Part shown: one piece after another, positions 1 to 8,618 of the stretch
Layout: each line of letters starts with the position of its first letter
Numbering within the stretch: the first letter of the stretch is position 1
Source: Gemmatimonadota bacterium
GTDB lineage: Bacteria > Gemmatimonadota > Gemmatimonadetes > Longimicrobiales > Gaopeijiaceae
DNA length: 38,201 nt
Direction of reading: 5' to 3'
NCBI GenBank assembly: GCA_022823145.1
Contig: JAJDXS010000048.1
Coordinates: forward strand, 1 to 38,201
The notes under the pieces: generated by a model
What the model was told of the DNA's origin: nothing
What the model saw: only the letters and a program-made list of their open reading frames with translations
Databases searched by the model: none
Translations under genes and position numbers: made by a program

Positions 1-98
1 TCACGAACACCATACGGGCCCGCGGCAAACGAGCGCCGCATCAAGAGGCCGGACATATGAAAGTACCTGACCACCATGCCCCGACCCCGGTTCGGAAA

Positions 99-1081
99 TC
101 AGGCTTGCTCACAACGGGGCGTCCACATATGAACCATGAGCATGACGAGTGCGAGATACCCCAGGAAGACCCCCACCGACCCCACGTAGTTGAACAGGGC
201 TCCCTGGAACATCACGGTCTCGAAGGCGAAGCCCTGGTCGAGCTTGTACCAGGCTCCGGCCACGGCCAGGGGAAGTCCGGCACCGATCCCGATGACCGCC
301 ATGCGCCGGTAGAACGTGGCCGAGCGCGCCGCGGCCAGGACGCCGAGCTTGTAGAGGCCCATGCCGACCAGCATGAGTCCACCCGCGCGCCACACGAAGA
401 GGCCCAGGAACGCACTCATCTGCAGCGTGAGGGCAATGGGCGCACGGACCGACAGTTGCTCGCCCAGGCCGCCTCGAAAGGCTGCGATCTCGGAGTCGAG
501 CACCTCTTGCGGCGGTGCCCACTCCGCGAGTAGTTCCAGGCGATCCGCCTCTGGCCAGTACGGGATCGACAGGCCGGCCAGGAGCCAGAACGGAACGACG
601 AACGCAACGGCACACCCGCCGATCCACAGTAGCGCGCGAGCACCGAGCTTGCGCAACGGATACAGCAGAAGGCCGCAGAGGGCGTAGGCCACAAGGATGT
701 CGCCGTGCCAGATCAGGTACGCGTGGACCAGGCCGATCACCAGTAGCCAGAACTGTCGGCGGTAGTGGAGGCCGGTCCCCGCAACACCGCGGCTCGCCAT
801 CCGCTCGCTCATCATCGCGATGCCCGCCCCAAGAGCATCGAGAAGATCGAAATGAACTTGGTGTCCGCCAGGATGTACACCGCCGTCCAGATCCACGCCT
901 CCGCACCGTCGAACGCCGAGCCTGAGGTGGGGTTCATGTAAGCGGACGGCACCCGCGCGAACCCTTGCATGTTGACGATGAGGATGCCCAGGACCGCGAA
1001 CCCGCGCAGCACATCGATCGAGGCGATGCGCTCCGGCGCGGTGACGGGAGTGGCGGGCGGGGCCGACGGTGCTGAGTTCAT
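99..1081 (-). pseudogene. DUF418 / YeiB-like membrane protein, frameshifted and short at the C-terminus
   Basis: The start at 1081 gives an N-terminus with RIASIDVLRGFAVLGILIVN, the signature opening helix of YeiB-type DUF418 membrane proteins. That frame runs into a stop near 812. The continuation (GAGIAMMSERMASRG, then several hydrophobic helices) is in another frame and ends at 99. The frames join cleanly near 830: reading on the minus strand, CTCTTGGGGCGGGC would need one extra base (CTCTTnGGGGCGGGC) to give the expected SMLFGAGIAMM-like helix. The joined product is about 327 residues, against roughly 390-410 for the family, and I do not see the usual C-terminal GRxALTNY segment, so the 3' end may also be degraded. 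The role of YeiB proteins is poorly defined. A sequencing error at the frameshift cannot be excluded. The gene is divergent from the amidohydrolase at 1200, with about 118 bp between them. Confidence 0.78.
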
Positions 1082-1199
1082 GAGAGAGTATCCGTGTTGA
1101 CCGGCGCGGAGGTCGCGAGCGCAACGGGAGACACCATATCATTCTGGAGCGGCGGCGCCCACCTGCGCCGGGGCCCTGAGCACGACAGGAGTATGCGAC

Positions 1200-2606
1200 A
1201 TGAAGAGAATGAAGAGTCCGAGATTGGGATTGCTGGCTGCTCTCGCCGCGCTACCGGCGTGCGAAGGAGACGCTCAGCGCGTGCCTGGGCTCACCGCTTT
1301 CACGAATGTGAATGTGCTGCCCATGGCCTCGGAGACCGTGCTGCCCGACCAGACGGTGGTGGTCGCGGACGGCGTGATCGTCGCAGCCGGGCCGGCGTCG
1401 GATGTCGAGGTGCCACGTGGAGCGACCGTGATCGACGGGTCGGGCCGCTACCTCATGCCTGGCCTCGCCGAGATGCACGCGCACGTGCCGCCTGGTGAGA
1501 ACCCGCCCCGCGAAGAGGTCGAGGACATCCTGTTCCTCTACGTCGCCAACGGGATCACCTCAATCCGCGGGATGCTCGGGTCGGCCTACCAGATCCCGCT
1601 CGCCGACGAAATCGAGCGCGGCGAGGTGCTGGGACCCAACTTCTACGTCGGCGCGCCGTCGATCAACGGCGGCTCTGCCCCGACCCCGGCCGACGCGGAA
1701 CGCCTGATCCGGGCCCATGTGGAAGCCGGCTACGACTTGCAGAAGATCCATCCCGGCGTGCCACTCGAGGCCTGGGACCACATGGTGGCGGTGGCGCAGG
1801 CGGCGGGTCTGACGTATTCCGGACACGTCCCCGCCGATGTCGGGCTGGTGCACGCGATCGAGACCGGCATGTCCACCGTCGACCACCTCGACGGCTACAT
1901 CCAGGCCGTCGCTTCCGACGACGTGCAGGCGCAGGTGAGCGCGGGACCGATCAGCCTCGGCGGGCTGGCGCGCGGCTTCGACGAGGCCAAACTGGAAGAG
2001 ATCATCCGCATGACGATCGAGCACGACGTCTACGTGGTCCCGACCCAGTACCTCTGGCGTAACCTGTACGGAGCGCCCGACGCCGACGCCATGCTCATGC
2101 AGCCGGAGATGCGCTACGTGTCGCCCGAGACGCGCGACGGTTGGCGGCGGCGCGCGGAGGGCGGAGGCAGCGGACCGCCGGACGAGGTCGCGCTGTACCT
2201 GGAACTCCGCGACCGGATCCTGAAAGCGCTGTCGGACGCGGGGGCCGGGATCCTGATGGGCACAGATTCGCCCCAGCTCTTCAACGTGCCGGGCTTCGCG
2301 CTGCACAGGGAGCTCGCGGTGATGTCCGAGGCCGGGATGTCCAACTACGAGATCCTGAAGAGCGGGACGGTCACGGTGGGAGAATACGTGGCCTCGCACC
2401 TGGGTCTCGATGGCAACTTCGGGACGGTCGCGCGCGGACAGCGTGCCGACCTGGTGCTGCTTGGCTCGAACCCGCTGGACGAACTGGCCAACCTGTTCGA
2501 CCGGGTGGGTGTGATGGTCAGGGGGCGGTGGGTGTCCCGCGAGGAGATCGATGCCGGGCTCGAGGCGCTGGCCGCGAAGCACGCGGGCGGGGGCTCTGGC
2601 GCCTAG
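1200..2606 (+). CDS. Secreted lipoprotein amidohydrolase (imidazolonepropionase/prolidase-like)
   Basis: This is a 468-residue metal-dependent hydrolase of the amidohydrolase superfamily. A lipoprotein signal (LGLLAALAALPAC, Cys21) predicts anchoring in the periplasm. The order of active-site elements is typical: HAH metal motif at His93/His95, the probable carboxylated bridging Lys182 (LQKIHPG), metal or substrate histidines at His209 (SGHV) and His229 (VDHLDG), and the catalytic Asp356 (MGTDS). A small beta-sandwich made from both termini flanks the barrel (N-terminal TNVNVL strand, C-terminal GQRADLVLLGSNPL). Relatives include Xaa-Pro and Xaa-Arg dipeptidases and imidazolonepropionase-like enzymes; the substrate cannot be told from sequence. 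AGGAG at 1187-1191 lies 8 nt before the ATG and supports this start. Its stop codon overlaps the stop of the convergent gene at 2603. Confidence 0.9.
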   Translation: MKRMKSPRLGLLAALAALPACEGDAQRVPGLTAFTNVNVLPMASETVLPDQTVVVADGVIVAAGPASDVEVPRGATVIDGSGRYLMPGLAEMHAHVPPGENPPREEVEDILFLYVANGITSIRGMLGSAYQIPLADEIERGEVLGPNFYVGAPSINGGSAPTPADAERLIRAHVEAGYDLQKIHPGVPLEAWDHMVAVAQAAGLTYSGHVPADVGLVHAIETGMSTVDHLDGYIQAVASDDVQAQVSAGPISLGGLARGFDEAKLEEIIRMTIEHDVYVVPTQYLWRNLYGAPDADAMLMQPEMRYVSPETRDGWRRRAEGGGSGPPDEVALYLELRDRILKALSDAGAGILMGTDSPQLFNVPGFALHRELAVMSEAGMSNYEILKSGTVTVGEYVASHLGLDGNFGTVARGQRADLVLLGSNPLDELANLFDRVGVMVRGRWVSREEIDAGLEALAAKHAGGGSGA

Positions 2607-3211
2607 CGCCCCGGAAACGGTACCGGGAGCGCGTCCAGGCTGAAGGCTCCGGGAAAGTCCGCCTCGACCTCCTTCTGCTTGCCGCTCCACGTCTCGATGT
2701 CGATGCGGTAGACGGCGGTGCGCTTCAGTTCGTCGTCGGTGGTGGGGCGGTAGTGCTCACCCGGCCTCAGGTGCGGTGCGTACTTGTCGAGAAGCATCTG
2801 CAGGGCCGCTCTCGCCTCCTCCCGGTCCTCCACCACCCGCCCTGTCCCGAAGGCCACGACGCCCGCGTATTCCACCGAGAACTCGAGCGCTTCGGGCGCC
2901 GGCAGCAGGCGCCCCATGGCCACCGCGCTGAACGCCACCTTTTCGGCCGCTTCGAGATTGGTGCGCGTGCGCCCGGTCCGGTGCGTGTGCAGATAGATGC
3001 GGCGGTCGCCCTCCGAATCGTCGAAGACGAAGAGGTTGGAGTTGAGGAACGGCTGACCCCTGTCACCCACGGTTGCCAGGAAGCCATACGGTGCACGCTT
3101 CATGAAAGCCGCGGCCCACCCGTCGTCCTTGCCGCGGTCGCGCCGGCGAATGGCGCTCCGCGGATCGCTGCGCCCGGCGTTGGTCGCTCCAACTCTGGTA
3201 TGATCCGACAT
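2603..3211 (-). CDS. Pyridoxamine 5'-phosphate oxidase-fold flavin-binding protein
   Basis: A 202-residue protein of the PNPOx-like split-barrel family (NimA-like flavin-binding group). Residues about 38-110 contain the diagnostic pattern: APYGFLATVGDRGQPFLNSN (first strands), the segment IYLHTHRTGRTRTNLE that fits the FMN-phosphate-binding turn, then VAFSAV. The second half holds FGTGRVVEDREEARAAL followed by an LLDKYAPH helix, as in Nim-type proteins where a ligand contacts FMN. Such proteins bind FMN or F420 and reduce small molecules, or act as heme or flavin storage proteins; the exact activity is unknown. The first 25 residues are basic and poorly conserved in appearance, so an internal start is possible. 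Its TAG stop (2603-2605) shares bases with the TAG of the convergent amidohydrolase (2604-2606). No signal peptide, so probably cytoplasmic. Confidence 0.85.
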   Translation of the reverse strand: MSDHTRVGATNAGRSDPRSAIRRRDRGKDDGWAAAFMKRAPYGFLATVGDRGQPFLNSNLFVFDDSEGDRRIYLHTHRTGRTRTNLEAAEKVAFSAVAMGRLLPAPEALEFSVEYAGVVAFGTGRVVEDREEARAALQMLLDKYAPHLRPGEHYRPTTDDELKRTAVYRIDIETWSGKQKEVEADFPGAFSLDALPVPFPGR

Positions 3212-3281
3212 CGCTGACGGCCTGCTCCTATCGTGGTTGGCTCCCGGCGTGGCTATGAATGTACCGTGGCGGCGATGATTG

Positions 3282-3310
3282 TTGACATCGATCCAAACCG
3301 TCAGTTAGAG
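3282..3310 (+). promoter_or_regulatory. Sigma70-type promoter for the MTA/SAH deaminase-like gene, possibly leaderless
   Basis: A perfect -35 box TTGACA at 3282-3287 is separated by 17 bp from TTAGAG at 3305-3310, a reasonable -10. Transcription would start within a base or two of the ATG at 3319. No Shine-Dalgarno sequence is visible before that ATG, which agrees with a leaderless mRNA. Inferred from sequence only. Confidence 0.55.
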
Positions 3311-3318
3311 TTACAGCC

Positions 3319-4764
3319 ATGTACGAAGACTTTCGTTACACGCTCGTCCTTGCCGCTCTGGTCCTGACGGGCTGCGTGCGGCCGCAGGAATCCTCGTCCC
3401 CGGACGGTCCGCTCATCATCGATGGCGGCACGGTCGTCATCATGGACGAGGCGGGGACGATCCTCGAGGGCGGCGCGGTACTTGTCGAGAGCGACCGTAT
3501 CGCCGCGCTGCTCGAACCCGGCGCGCCCAGACCCGACGGCGCCACGGTGATCGACGCAACCGGCCATGTCGTCATCCCCGGCCTGGTCAACACCCACGGC
3601 CACGCCGCGATGTCGCTGTTGCGCGGACTGGCCGACGACATGCCGCTGCTGACCTGGCTCAACGACCACATCTTCCCCGCCGAGGCCGCGCTGGTCGCTC
3701 CCGACTTCGTCTACTGGGGTACCCTGCTCTCCTCGGTCGAGATGCTGAAGGGGGGGACGACCACCTTCGCGGACATGTACTACTTCCGCGACGACATGGC
3801 GCAGGCCACGGTCGACGCCGGCATCCGCGCGGTGACAGGCCCTCACGTCATCGGCTTCCCCACGCCCGACTACGCAAGCCCCGAGGAATCGCTGGCCGAC
3901 GCGGCCGAGTTCATGGAGCGCTACCAGGACCACCCGACCGTAGTTCCGGCGGTGGCCGCGCACGCCCTCTACACCACACCACTCCACGCCGTCGAGGCCG
4001 CCTTCCGGCTCGCCGAGCGCTACGATGCGCCCTTCCAGATCCACGCGGTCGAGGACCCCTCCGAGAACGTGACCGCCCGCGAACTGACCGGGATGGGGGT
4101 CATCGAAGCCCTCGACTCGATCGGCGCGCTTCGTCCCGGGACGGTGCTCGCCCACTCGATCTATCTTTCCGACGAGGACATCGAGCGCATCGCCGCGAGC
4201 GGCGCGGGGATCGCTCACAACCCACAGAGCAACATGAAGCTGGGCGTCGCGCGCGCGGCACCGGTCGCGGCGGCGCTGGCGGCGGGCATCCCGGTGGGAC
4301 TGGGGACGGATGGGCCGGCCAGTAACAACGACCTCGACATGTTCGACGAGATGGATGCCGCCGCAAAGGTCCAGAAGTTCATGCTGGGCGACCCCGCGGC
4401 GCTCCCGGCAGAGACCGTCTTTCGTCTGGCTACCATGGGCGGTGCGCGCGTTCTCAACCTGCACCACGAGATCGGGTCGCTCGAGCCGGGCAAGCGCGCC
4501 GACATCGTACTGGTGGATGTGCGGCGGCCCGGGCTGACGCCGCTCTACCGCGTGTATTCACACCTCGTGTACGCGGCGCGCGGCAGCGACGTGTCCACGG
4601 TGATCGTCAACGGGCGCGTCGTGGTGCGCGACCGCGAGATTCTCACCGTCGACCAGGACGAAGTGATGGAGCGGGCGCGGGGCTTCGGGGATCGGGTGCG
4701 CGAAGTCATGGAGGACATCGCGGCCGCGCGCACGGCCGACGGCACCCAGGCTGAACGCCAATGA
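3319..4764 (+). CDS. Lipoprotein 5'-methylthioadenosine/S-adenosylhomocysteine deaminase-like amidohydrolase
   Basis: A 481-residue amidohydrolase closest in motif content to MTA/SAH deaminases (MtaD) and related chlorohydrolase-like enzymes, which hydrolytically deaminate adenine-type nucleosides. The motifs are nearly textbook: NTHGHAAMSLLRGLADDMPL (His93, His95), HALYTTP (His215), the HxxE pair His242/Glu245 in IHAVED, AHSIYLSDEDI (His279), HNPQSNMKLG and GLGTDGPASNNDLDMF (Asp331). Unlike classical cytoplasmic MtaD, the protein begins with a hydrophobic stretch ending in a lipobox (ALVLTGC, Cys19), so it is predicted to be a periplasmic lipoprotein. The final ATGA (4761-4764) overlaps the start of the BlaI gene, implying translational coupling. 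Substrate assignment rests on motifs only; guanine, cytosine or s-triazine-type substrates are possible. Confidence 0.85.
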   Translation: MYEDFRYTLVLAALVLTGCVRPQESSSPDGPLIIDGGTVVIMDEAGTILEGGAVLVESDRIAALLEPGAPRPDGATVIDATGHVVIPGLVNTHGHAAMSLLRGLADDMPLLTWLNDHIFPAEAALVAPDFVYWGTLLSSVEMLKGGTTTFADMYYFRDDMAQATVDAGIRAVTGPHVIGFPTPDYASPEESLADAAEFMERYQDHPTVVPAVAAHALYTTPLHAVEAAFRLAERYDAPFQIHAVEDPSENVTARELTGMGVIEALDSIGALRPGTVLAHSIYLSDEDIERIAASGAGIAHNPQSNMKLGVARAAPVAAALAAGIPVGLGTDGPASNNDLDMFDEMDAAAKVQKFMLGDPAALPAETVFRLATMGGARVLNLHHEIGSLEPGKRADIVLVDVRRPGLTPLYRVYSHLVYAARGSDVSTVIVNGRVVVRDREILTVDQDEVMERARGFGDRVREVMEDIAAARTADGTQAERQ

Positions 4765-5177
4765 GCAGCCAGGACCCGGAGTCGGCCCGGAGGCGCTTCA
4801 CCGACCGCGAACTCGACATCATGAGCGTGCTGTGGGCCCGCGGCTCCGGCACCGTGGCCGAGGTGCGCGAAACCCTGGGTGTCGACGTCGGCTACACGAC
4901 CGTCCTCAAGATGCTGCAGATCCTTGAGGACAAGGGCGCCGTGGGGCACAAGCAGGAGGGCCGCGCCTATCGCTACTTTCCGCTCGTCGAGTCCGTAAGC
5001 GTCGGCGGGCGCGCACTCAAGCGGATCGTGAACAAGATCTTCCACGGGTCCGCAGAGATGCTTCTGGCAACCCTCGTGGAGGACCGGCAGTTCACCGAGG
5101 AAGAAATCGCGAGGATGCGCTCGATCCTCGACCGCGCCGGGCAACGGAAGGACGAGGGGACGCTTCCGACGGGATGA
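4761..5177 (+). CDS. BlaI/MecI/CopY-family winged-helix repressor
   Basis: A 138-residue DNA-binding protein of the BlaI/MecI/CopY family. Residues 12-77 form the winged helix: RRFTDRELDIMSVLWARG, a recognition-helix region with the family hallmark YTTVLKMLQILEDKG, and a wing reading HKQEGRAYRYFP. The C-terminal part (about 85-125) matches the dimerisation helices (ALKRIVNKIFHGSAEMLL, LVEDRQFTEEEIARM). Family members repress as dimers and are released by cleavage through a BlaR1-type M56 sensor protease. No M56 gene follows; the next gene at 5191 is convergent and unrelated. The start overlaps the stop of the preceding deaminase-like gene (ATGA), so both are probably made from one mRNA and the regulator may control its own operon. 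Target and signal are unknown. Confidence 0.92.
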   Translation: MSSQDPESARRRFTDRELDIMSVLWARGSGTVAEVRETLGVDVGYTTVLKMLQILEDKGAVGHKQEGRAYRYFPLVESVSVGGRALKRIVNKIFHGSAEMLLATLVEDRQFTEEEIARMRSILDRAGQRKDEGTLPTG

Positions 5178-5190
5178 CGGCGGACTCGCG

Positions 5191-7368
5191 TCACCGCGAC
5201 CGTCGCCCTTCCCTCCCACCGGCCTCCGCTTCCAGGAAGTCCTGCGCGAGGCCTGCGTAGCGCTCCGCACGTTCGCCATCCCCCTCCGCTACCGCCGCAG
5301 CCGCCAGCGCACGCGTCACCAGGTAGTACTGGAGCGGGATGTTGGAAGCGGAATCGTCCTGCCAGACGGCGCGGTCAAGAAGCCCGCGATAGCTGTAGAC
5401 CTCGTCGAACAGCCGTGCGGCTCGCCCGTAGTCGACCCATTCGCCCCCGAACTCGCGCGGCATCCTGCGGTAGGAGGGCGGCTGCGGACCATCCAGCGCC
5501 CGCACGTGGAGGCGGGCCGCAAGCCCCTCGCGCACGGCCCAGCCGCTGAGCCCGAGCGTGGCCATTTCACCGCCGCTGCTCGCGAAGTAGATCGGTCGCT
5601 CGGTTGACGAATCGCGGATGATGGCCAATGCGATCCGATGGCCACTGCCCAGTTGCATCCCCGCGGGATACTGGACGACCGTGCCGCCGATGCGCACGCC
5701 GAAGCTGTCCGGAAGCGGACCGTTGCCGATCAGCGCGATCTGCTGGTCGGTCAGGCTCAACGCCGCGCGCGCCGGGGGTTCGCGATCCTGGTACAGGGAT
5801 CCCTCCGACGGGACGTAGGGACGCTGCCGGTCCGGCGCGGTCAGTTCGCGGATCTGCCGAGGGTGCCATTCGGTGTAGAGGTACTGAATCACGATGACCG
5901 TGACGTCCCGGCGAATCCCCTCCACCTCCTGCAGGTACCAGAGCGGGAAGGTGTCGTTGTCGCCGTTGGTGAAGAGCACCCCGTAGGGCTCGACGCTGTT
6001 CAGCATGTTGTAGGCGTAGTCTCGCGCCGCGTAGTCTCCCGCCCGGTTGGCCCAGGCGAGGTTGAGGAAGAACGGCAGCACGGCGACCGCCAGCACCGGC
6101 GACGCATTGCGCATGCTGCCCGCGCGATCCACCAGCCAGAGCCAGCAGCGAGTCAGCCCGAGTCCCGCCATGACGCCCCACAGCGCAAAGCATGCGATGA
6201 AGAAGTAGTCGCGCTCGCGCACCTCGTGGGCGCGCAGGTCGGTGATCTCCGGAGCCAGCGAATACCCGTACCGGAAGTTCAGGTAGAAGACCAGCCCGAA
6301 CGACAGCGTCCCCATGAGAACGATGAGGTACGCCCCGGTTGCCCGGTCCCGTTCCCAGGCCGCCCACAGCCCCGCCAGCCCGAGGCCGAGAAACAGCAGC
6401 GTGAAGGGCAGCCTTCGCGGGCTGACCGGCTCATCGGGGTCCATTCCGCGCGACCACTGCCAGTCGAAGTACTGGAAGAAGTTGTGCAGCTGGTGGGTGA
6501 ACGGGGCCATCCGTTGGGTGACCGGCGGCTTGGCGTACTGCTCGCGCCGCAGCGACGACGCAAGCGCGGGACACCCGGTGGCGCCGTTGGTGTAGATGGC
6601 GGCCGCCGCCTCGACAAACCCGTCGCAGAGCGGATCTCCCTCGTTGATCACGGGTCGCTGCTCCGCCCGGATCGGCAGGAAGAAGTTGAAGGACAGCCCG
6701 ACCACAACAGCCACCACACATCGCCCCACAAAGGCCGACTGGAAGAGCAACCGCGCGCGCGTCATCGCGACCACGGTGAGAAACGCCGCCGCCGGCAGCA
6801 CCGACATGAGGTGGTTGGTCGCACCGAGCGCCATCAGATACACCGAAGCCACCAGCAGCCGCTGACCACGCGCATCGCCCACCGGCAGATCGCGCCAGCG
6901 CAACACCAGCCAGCCGACCGCCGCGACGATCAGCAGCGACACCGTGTAGACCTTCTCATTGGCGTTGCTCTGGCTCCAGACGGTGAACGCCGAGGCCCCC
7001 ACCAGCACCGCCACGCCCGCACCGATGAGCGCCGCCCGGCCGAAACCCCGCAGTTGCACGAGCGTGCGGTGCGCGACGAGGTAGAAGAAGAACGACGCCC
7101 CGGCCGAGGTCGCCGCCGCCAGCAGATTGATCCTCACGGCCGGCGACAGTCCCAGCGGCGCCAGCAGAAGGGACCAGGTACGGGCCAGTGCGACGAACAG
7201 CGGGTTCCCGGGCGGGTGCGGTATCCCGAGTATGTAGCCTGTGGCAATATATTCGCTGGTGTCCCACCAGGCCGTCGTCGGCGCGAGCGTCAGGGCGTAC
7301 AGCACGAACACGCCTGCGCTAGCGCACGCGGCGAACCGGTAGGGCGGCCCTGGTGCGTTGCCGATCAT
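5191..7368 (-). CDS. GT117 family (DUF2723) membrane glycosyltransferase
   Basis: A 725-residue GT-C type polytopic membrane protein of the DUF2723 / glycosyltransferase family 117 group (protein O-mannosyl-transferase-like). The N-terminal catalytic loop reads WWDTSEYIATGYILGIPHPP (residues about 34-53), with Asp36 and Glu39 as likely catalytic carboxylates; HPPGNPLFV follows. About ten hydrophobic segments run to residue about 440, then a soluble part with the conserved FTNGDNDTFPLWYLQ (about 467-480). It lacks the long repeat-rich C-terminal extension seen in many relatives. It probably transfers sugar from a lipid-linked donor to exported protein or envelope glycan. The ATG at 7368 has GGAGG only one base upstream, an unusually short spacing, so the start may be imprecise. 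Convergent with blaI (13-bp gap) and divergent from the hydrolase at 7461. Confidence 0.88.
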   Translation of the reverse strand: MIGNAPGPPYRFAACASAGVFVLYALTLAPTTAWWDTSEYIATGYILGIPHPPGNPLFVALARTWSLLLAPLGLSPAVRINLLAAATSAGASFFFYLVAHRTLVQLRGFGRAALIGAGVAVLVGASAFTVWSQSNANEKVYTVSLLIVAAVGWLVLRWRDLPVGDARGQRLLVASVYLMALGATNHLMSVLPAAAFLTVVAMTRARLLFQSAFVGRCVVAVVVGLSFNFFLPIRAEQRPVINEGDPLCDGFVEAAAAIYTNGATGCPALASSLRREQYAKPPVTQRMAPFTHQLHNFFQYFDWQWSRGMDPDEPVSPRRLPFTLLFLGLGLAGLWAAWERDRATGAYLIVLMGTLSFGLVFYLNFRYGYSLAPEITDLRAHEVRERDYFFIACFALWGVMAGLGLTRCWLWLVDRAGSMRNASPVLAVAVLPFFLNLAWANRAGDYAARDYAYNMLNSVEPYGVLFTNGDNDTFPLWYLQEVEGIRRDVTVIVIQYLYTEWHPRQIRELTAPDRQRPYVPSEGSLYQDREPPARAALSLTDQQIALIGNGPLPDSFGVRIGGTVVQYPAGMQLGSGHRIALAIIRDSSTERPIYFASSGGEMATLGLSGWAVREGLAARLHVRALDGPQPPSYRRMPREFGGEWVDYGRAARLFDEVYSYRGLLDRAVWQDDSASNIPLQYYLVTRALAAAAVAEGDGERAERYAGLAQDFLEAEAGGREGRRSR

Positions 7369-7460
7369 GCCTCCACTCTCGTTGCGGCCCCCCGGGTTGG
7401 CAAGCTGCCTGACCGCCGCCTGCAGGAGCCCGCGGACAAGACCCCCGCGGAGAGCCTTCC

Positions 7461-8585
7461 ATGACGAACCCGACTTTCGATGCGCTGCGGTACGTGAGGG
7501 GTTGGGTGCGGAATGCCTCGCCGCCGCCGTTCCGCGGAGTGTTCACGCAAGACATCGAGATCCGGAGCGGTGGCGACGAGGCGATCCAGGCCCGGCGCTA
7601 CCGCCCTGCGAGCCGGTCCCGGCGACCGCTGCCGGGCTGGGTGATGCTGCACGGCGCCACCCGGCCGGGGCCGGATCACGGAGCCATCGTGCGCTTCGCG
7701 GCGGCGCTCGCCAGCGCGGGCGGCGACGTGCTGGTCCCCGACGTGCGCGCCTGGCGCAGCCTCGACCTCGACCCGGCTCCCGCCCGGCGAGCGCTGGCAC
7801 TCGCGGCCCGGCACCACTGCGCCGACGCGGGCGTGCGGCCCGGCGGAGTCGTGCTCGTGGGGCTGTCCTTCGGCTGTCCCCAGGCCATCATCGCCGCCCC
7901 CGAACTGGCCGCCGAAGGACTCGTCCGGGGCGTCCTCGGCTACGGCGGCTACCACAGCCTCGAGAACACCGTCCGCTTCGCGCTCACGGGGCAGTTCGAG
8001 TGGCGGGAACGCATCGAGTACCTGCGGCCCGACCCGTACGGGCGCTGGGTGATCGCGGCCAACTACCTCCACCGCATCCCCGGGTACGAGGGCGCGGAGG
8101 ACATGTCGCGCGCGCTGGGCCGGCTGGCGGCGCTGGCCGGCGACCACGGATTCATGGCGTGGGAGCCGAGCAGCGATCCGTACAAGGCCGAGGTGGTCAA
8201 GTCGGTGTCGGCACCCAACAGGGAGCTGTTCCGGTTCTTCGCGCCGGACTCGGCCCAGGATCCCGACCCGCGCCGCGCCGAGGAGCTGGCCCCCGTTCTC
8301 GTCGAGGCCGCGCGCGCCACCCACCCCGAACTGGAGCTTCCCCGGGTTCCGGACGGCCGCTCTCTTCCCCCCATCCGGCTCATCCACGGCCGTCAGGACC
8401 ACCTGATCCCGTTTACGGAGACCCTCGCGCTGGAGCGCCATCTGCGGAGACGAGCGGATGTCGACGCAACGGTCACCGACCTTCTCGCGCACTCCCGCGG
8501 GTCGGGGGCGAGCGTGGCACGGCTGCGGGAAGCGATGCGGTTTTTCGCGGCGATCCGGGGGGCGCTGGCGCTGCACGCCGGGTAG
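7461..8585 (+). CDS. Alpha/beta hydrolase
   Basis: A 374-residue alpha/beta-hydrolase. An oxyanion-hole region LHGATRPG (His64-Gly65) follows the first core strands, the nucleophile elbow is GLSFG with Ser136, the acid is probably Asp313 in HGRQDHLIPF, and the base His344 in LLAHSRGSG. A cap-like insertion (about residues 165-295) separates nucleophile and acid. There is no signal peptide or lipobox, so the enzyme is probably cytoplasmic. The substrate (ester, lactone or peptide) cannot be inferred. GGAGAG upstream of the ATG at 7461 supports this start. The 92-bp gap to the divergent GT117 gene must hold both promoters. About 33 bp separate its end from the convergent propeller gene. Confidence 0.85.
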   Translation: MTNPTFDALRYVRGWVRNASPPPFRGVFTQDIEIRSGGDEAIQARRYRPASRSRRPLPGWVMLHGATRPGPDHGAIVRFAAALASAGGDVLVPDVRAWRSLDLDPAPARRALALAARHHCADAGVRPGGVVLVGLSFGCPQAIIAAPELAAEGLVRGVLGYGGYHSLENTVRFALTGQFEWRERIEYLRPDPYGRWVIAANYLHRIPGYEGAEDMSRALGRLAALAGDHGFMAWEPSSDPYKAEVVKSVSAPNRELFRFFAPDSAQDPDPRRAEELAPVLVEAARATHPELELPRVPDGRSLPPIRLIHGRQDHLIPFTETLALERHLRRRADVDATVTDLLAHSRGSGASVARLREAMRFFAAIRGALALHAG

Positions 8586-8618
8586 CGTGGGCGTTGGTTG
8601 CGGCTGCCCGGACGGTGA

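Noticed and set aside
5638..7464. 608-codon plus-strand open frame opposite the GT117 gene
   Set aside because: Gln/Arg/His-rich shadow of the minus-strand glycosyltransferase with no recognisable domain.
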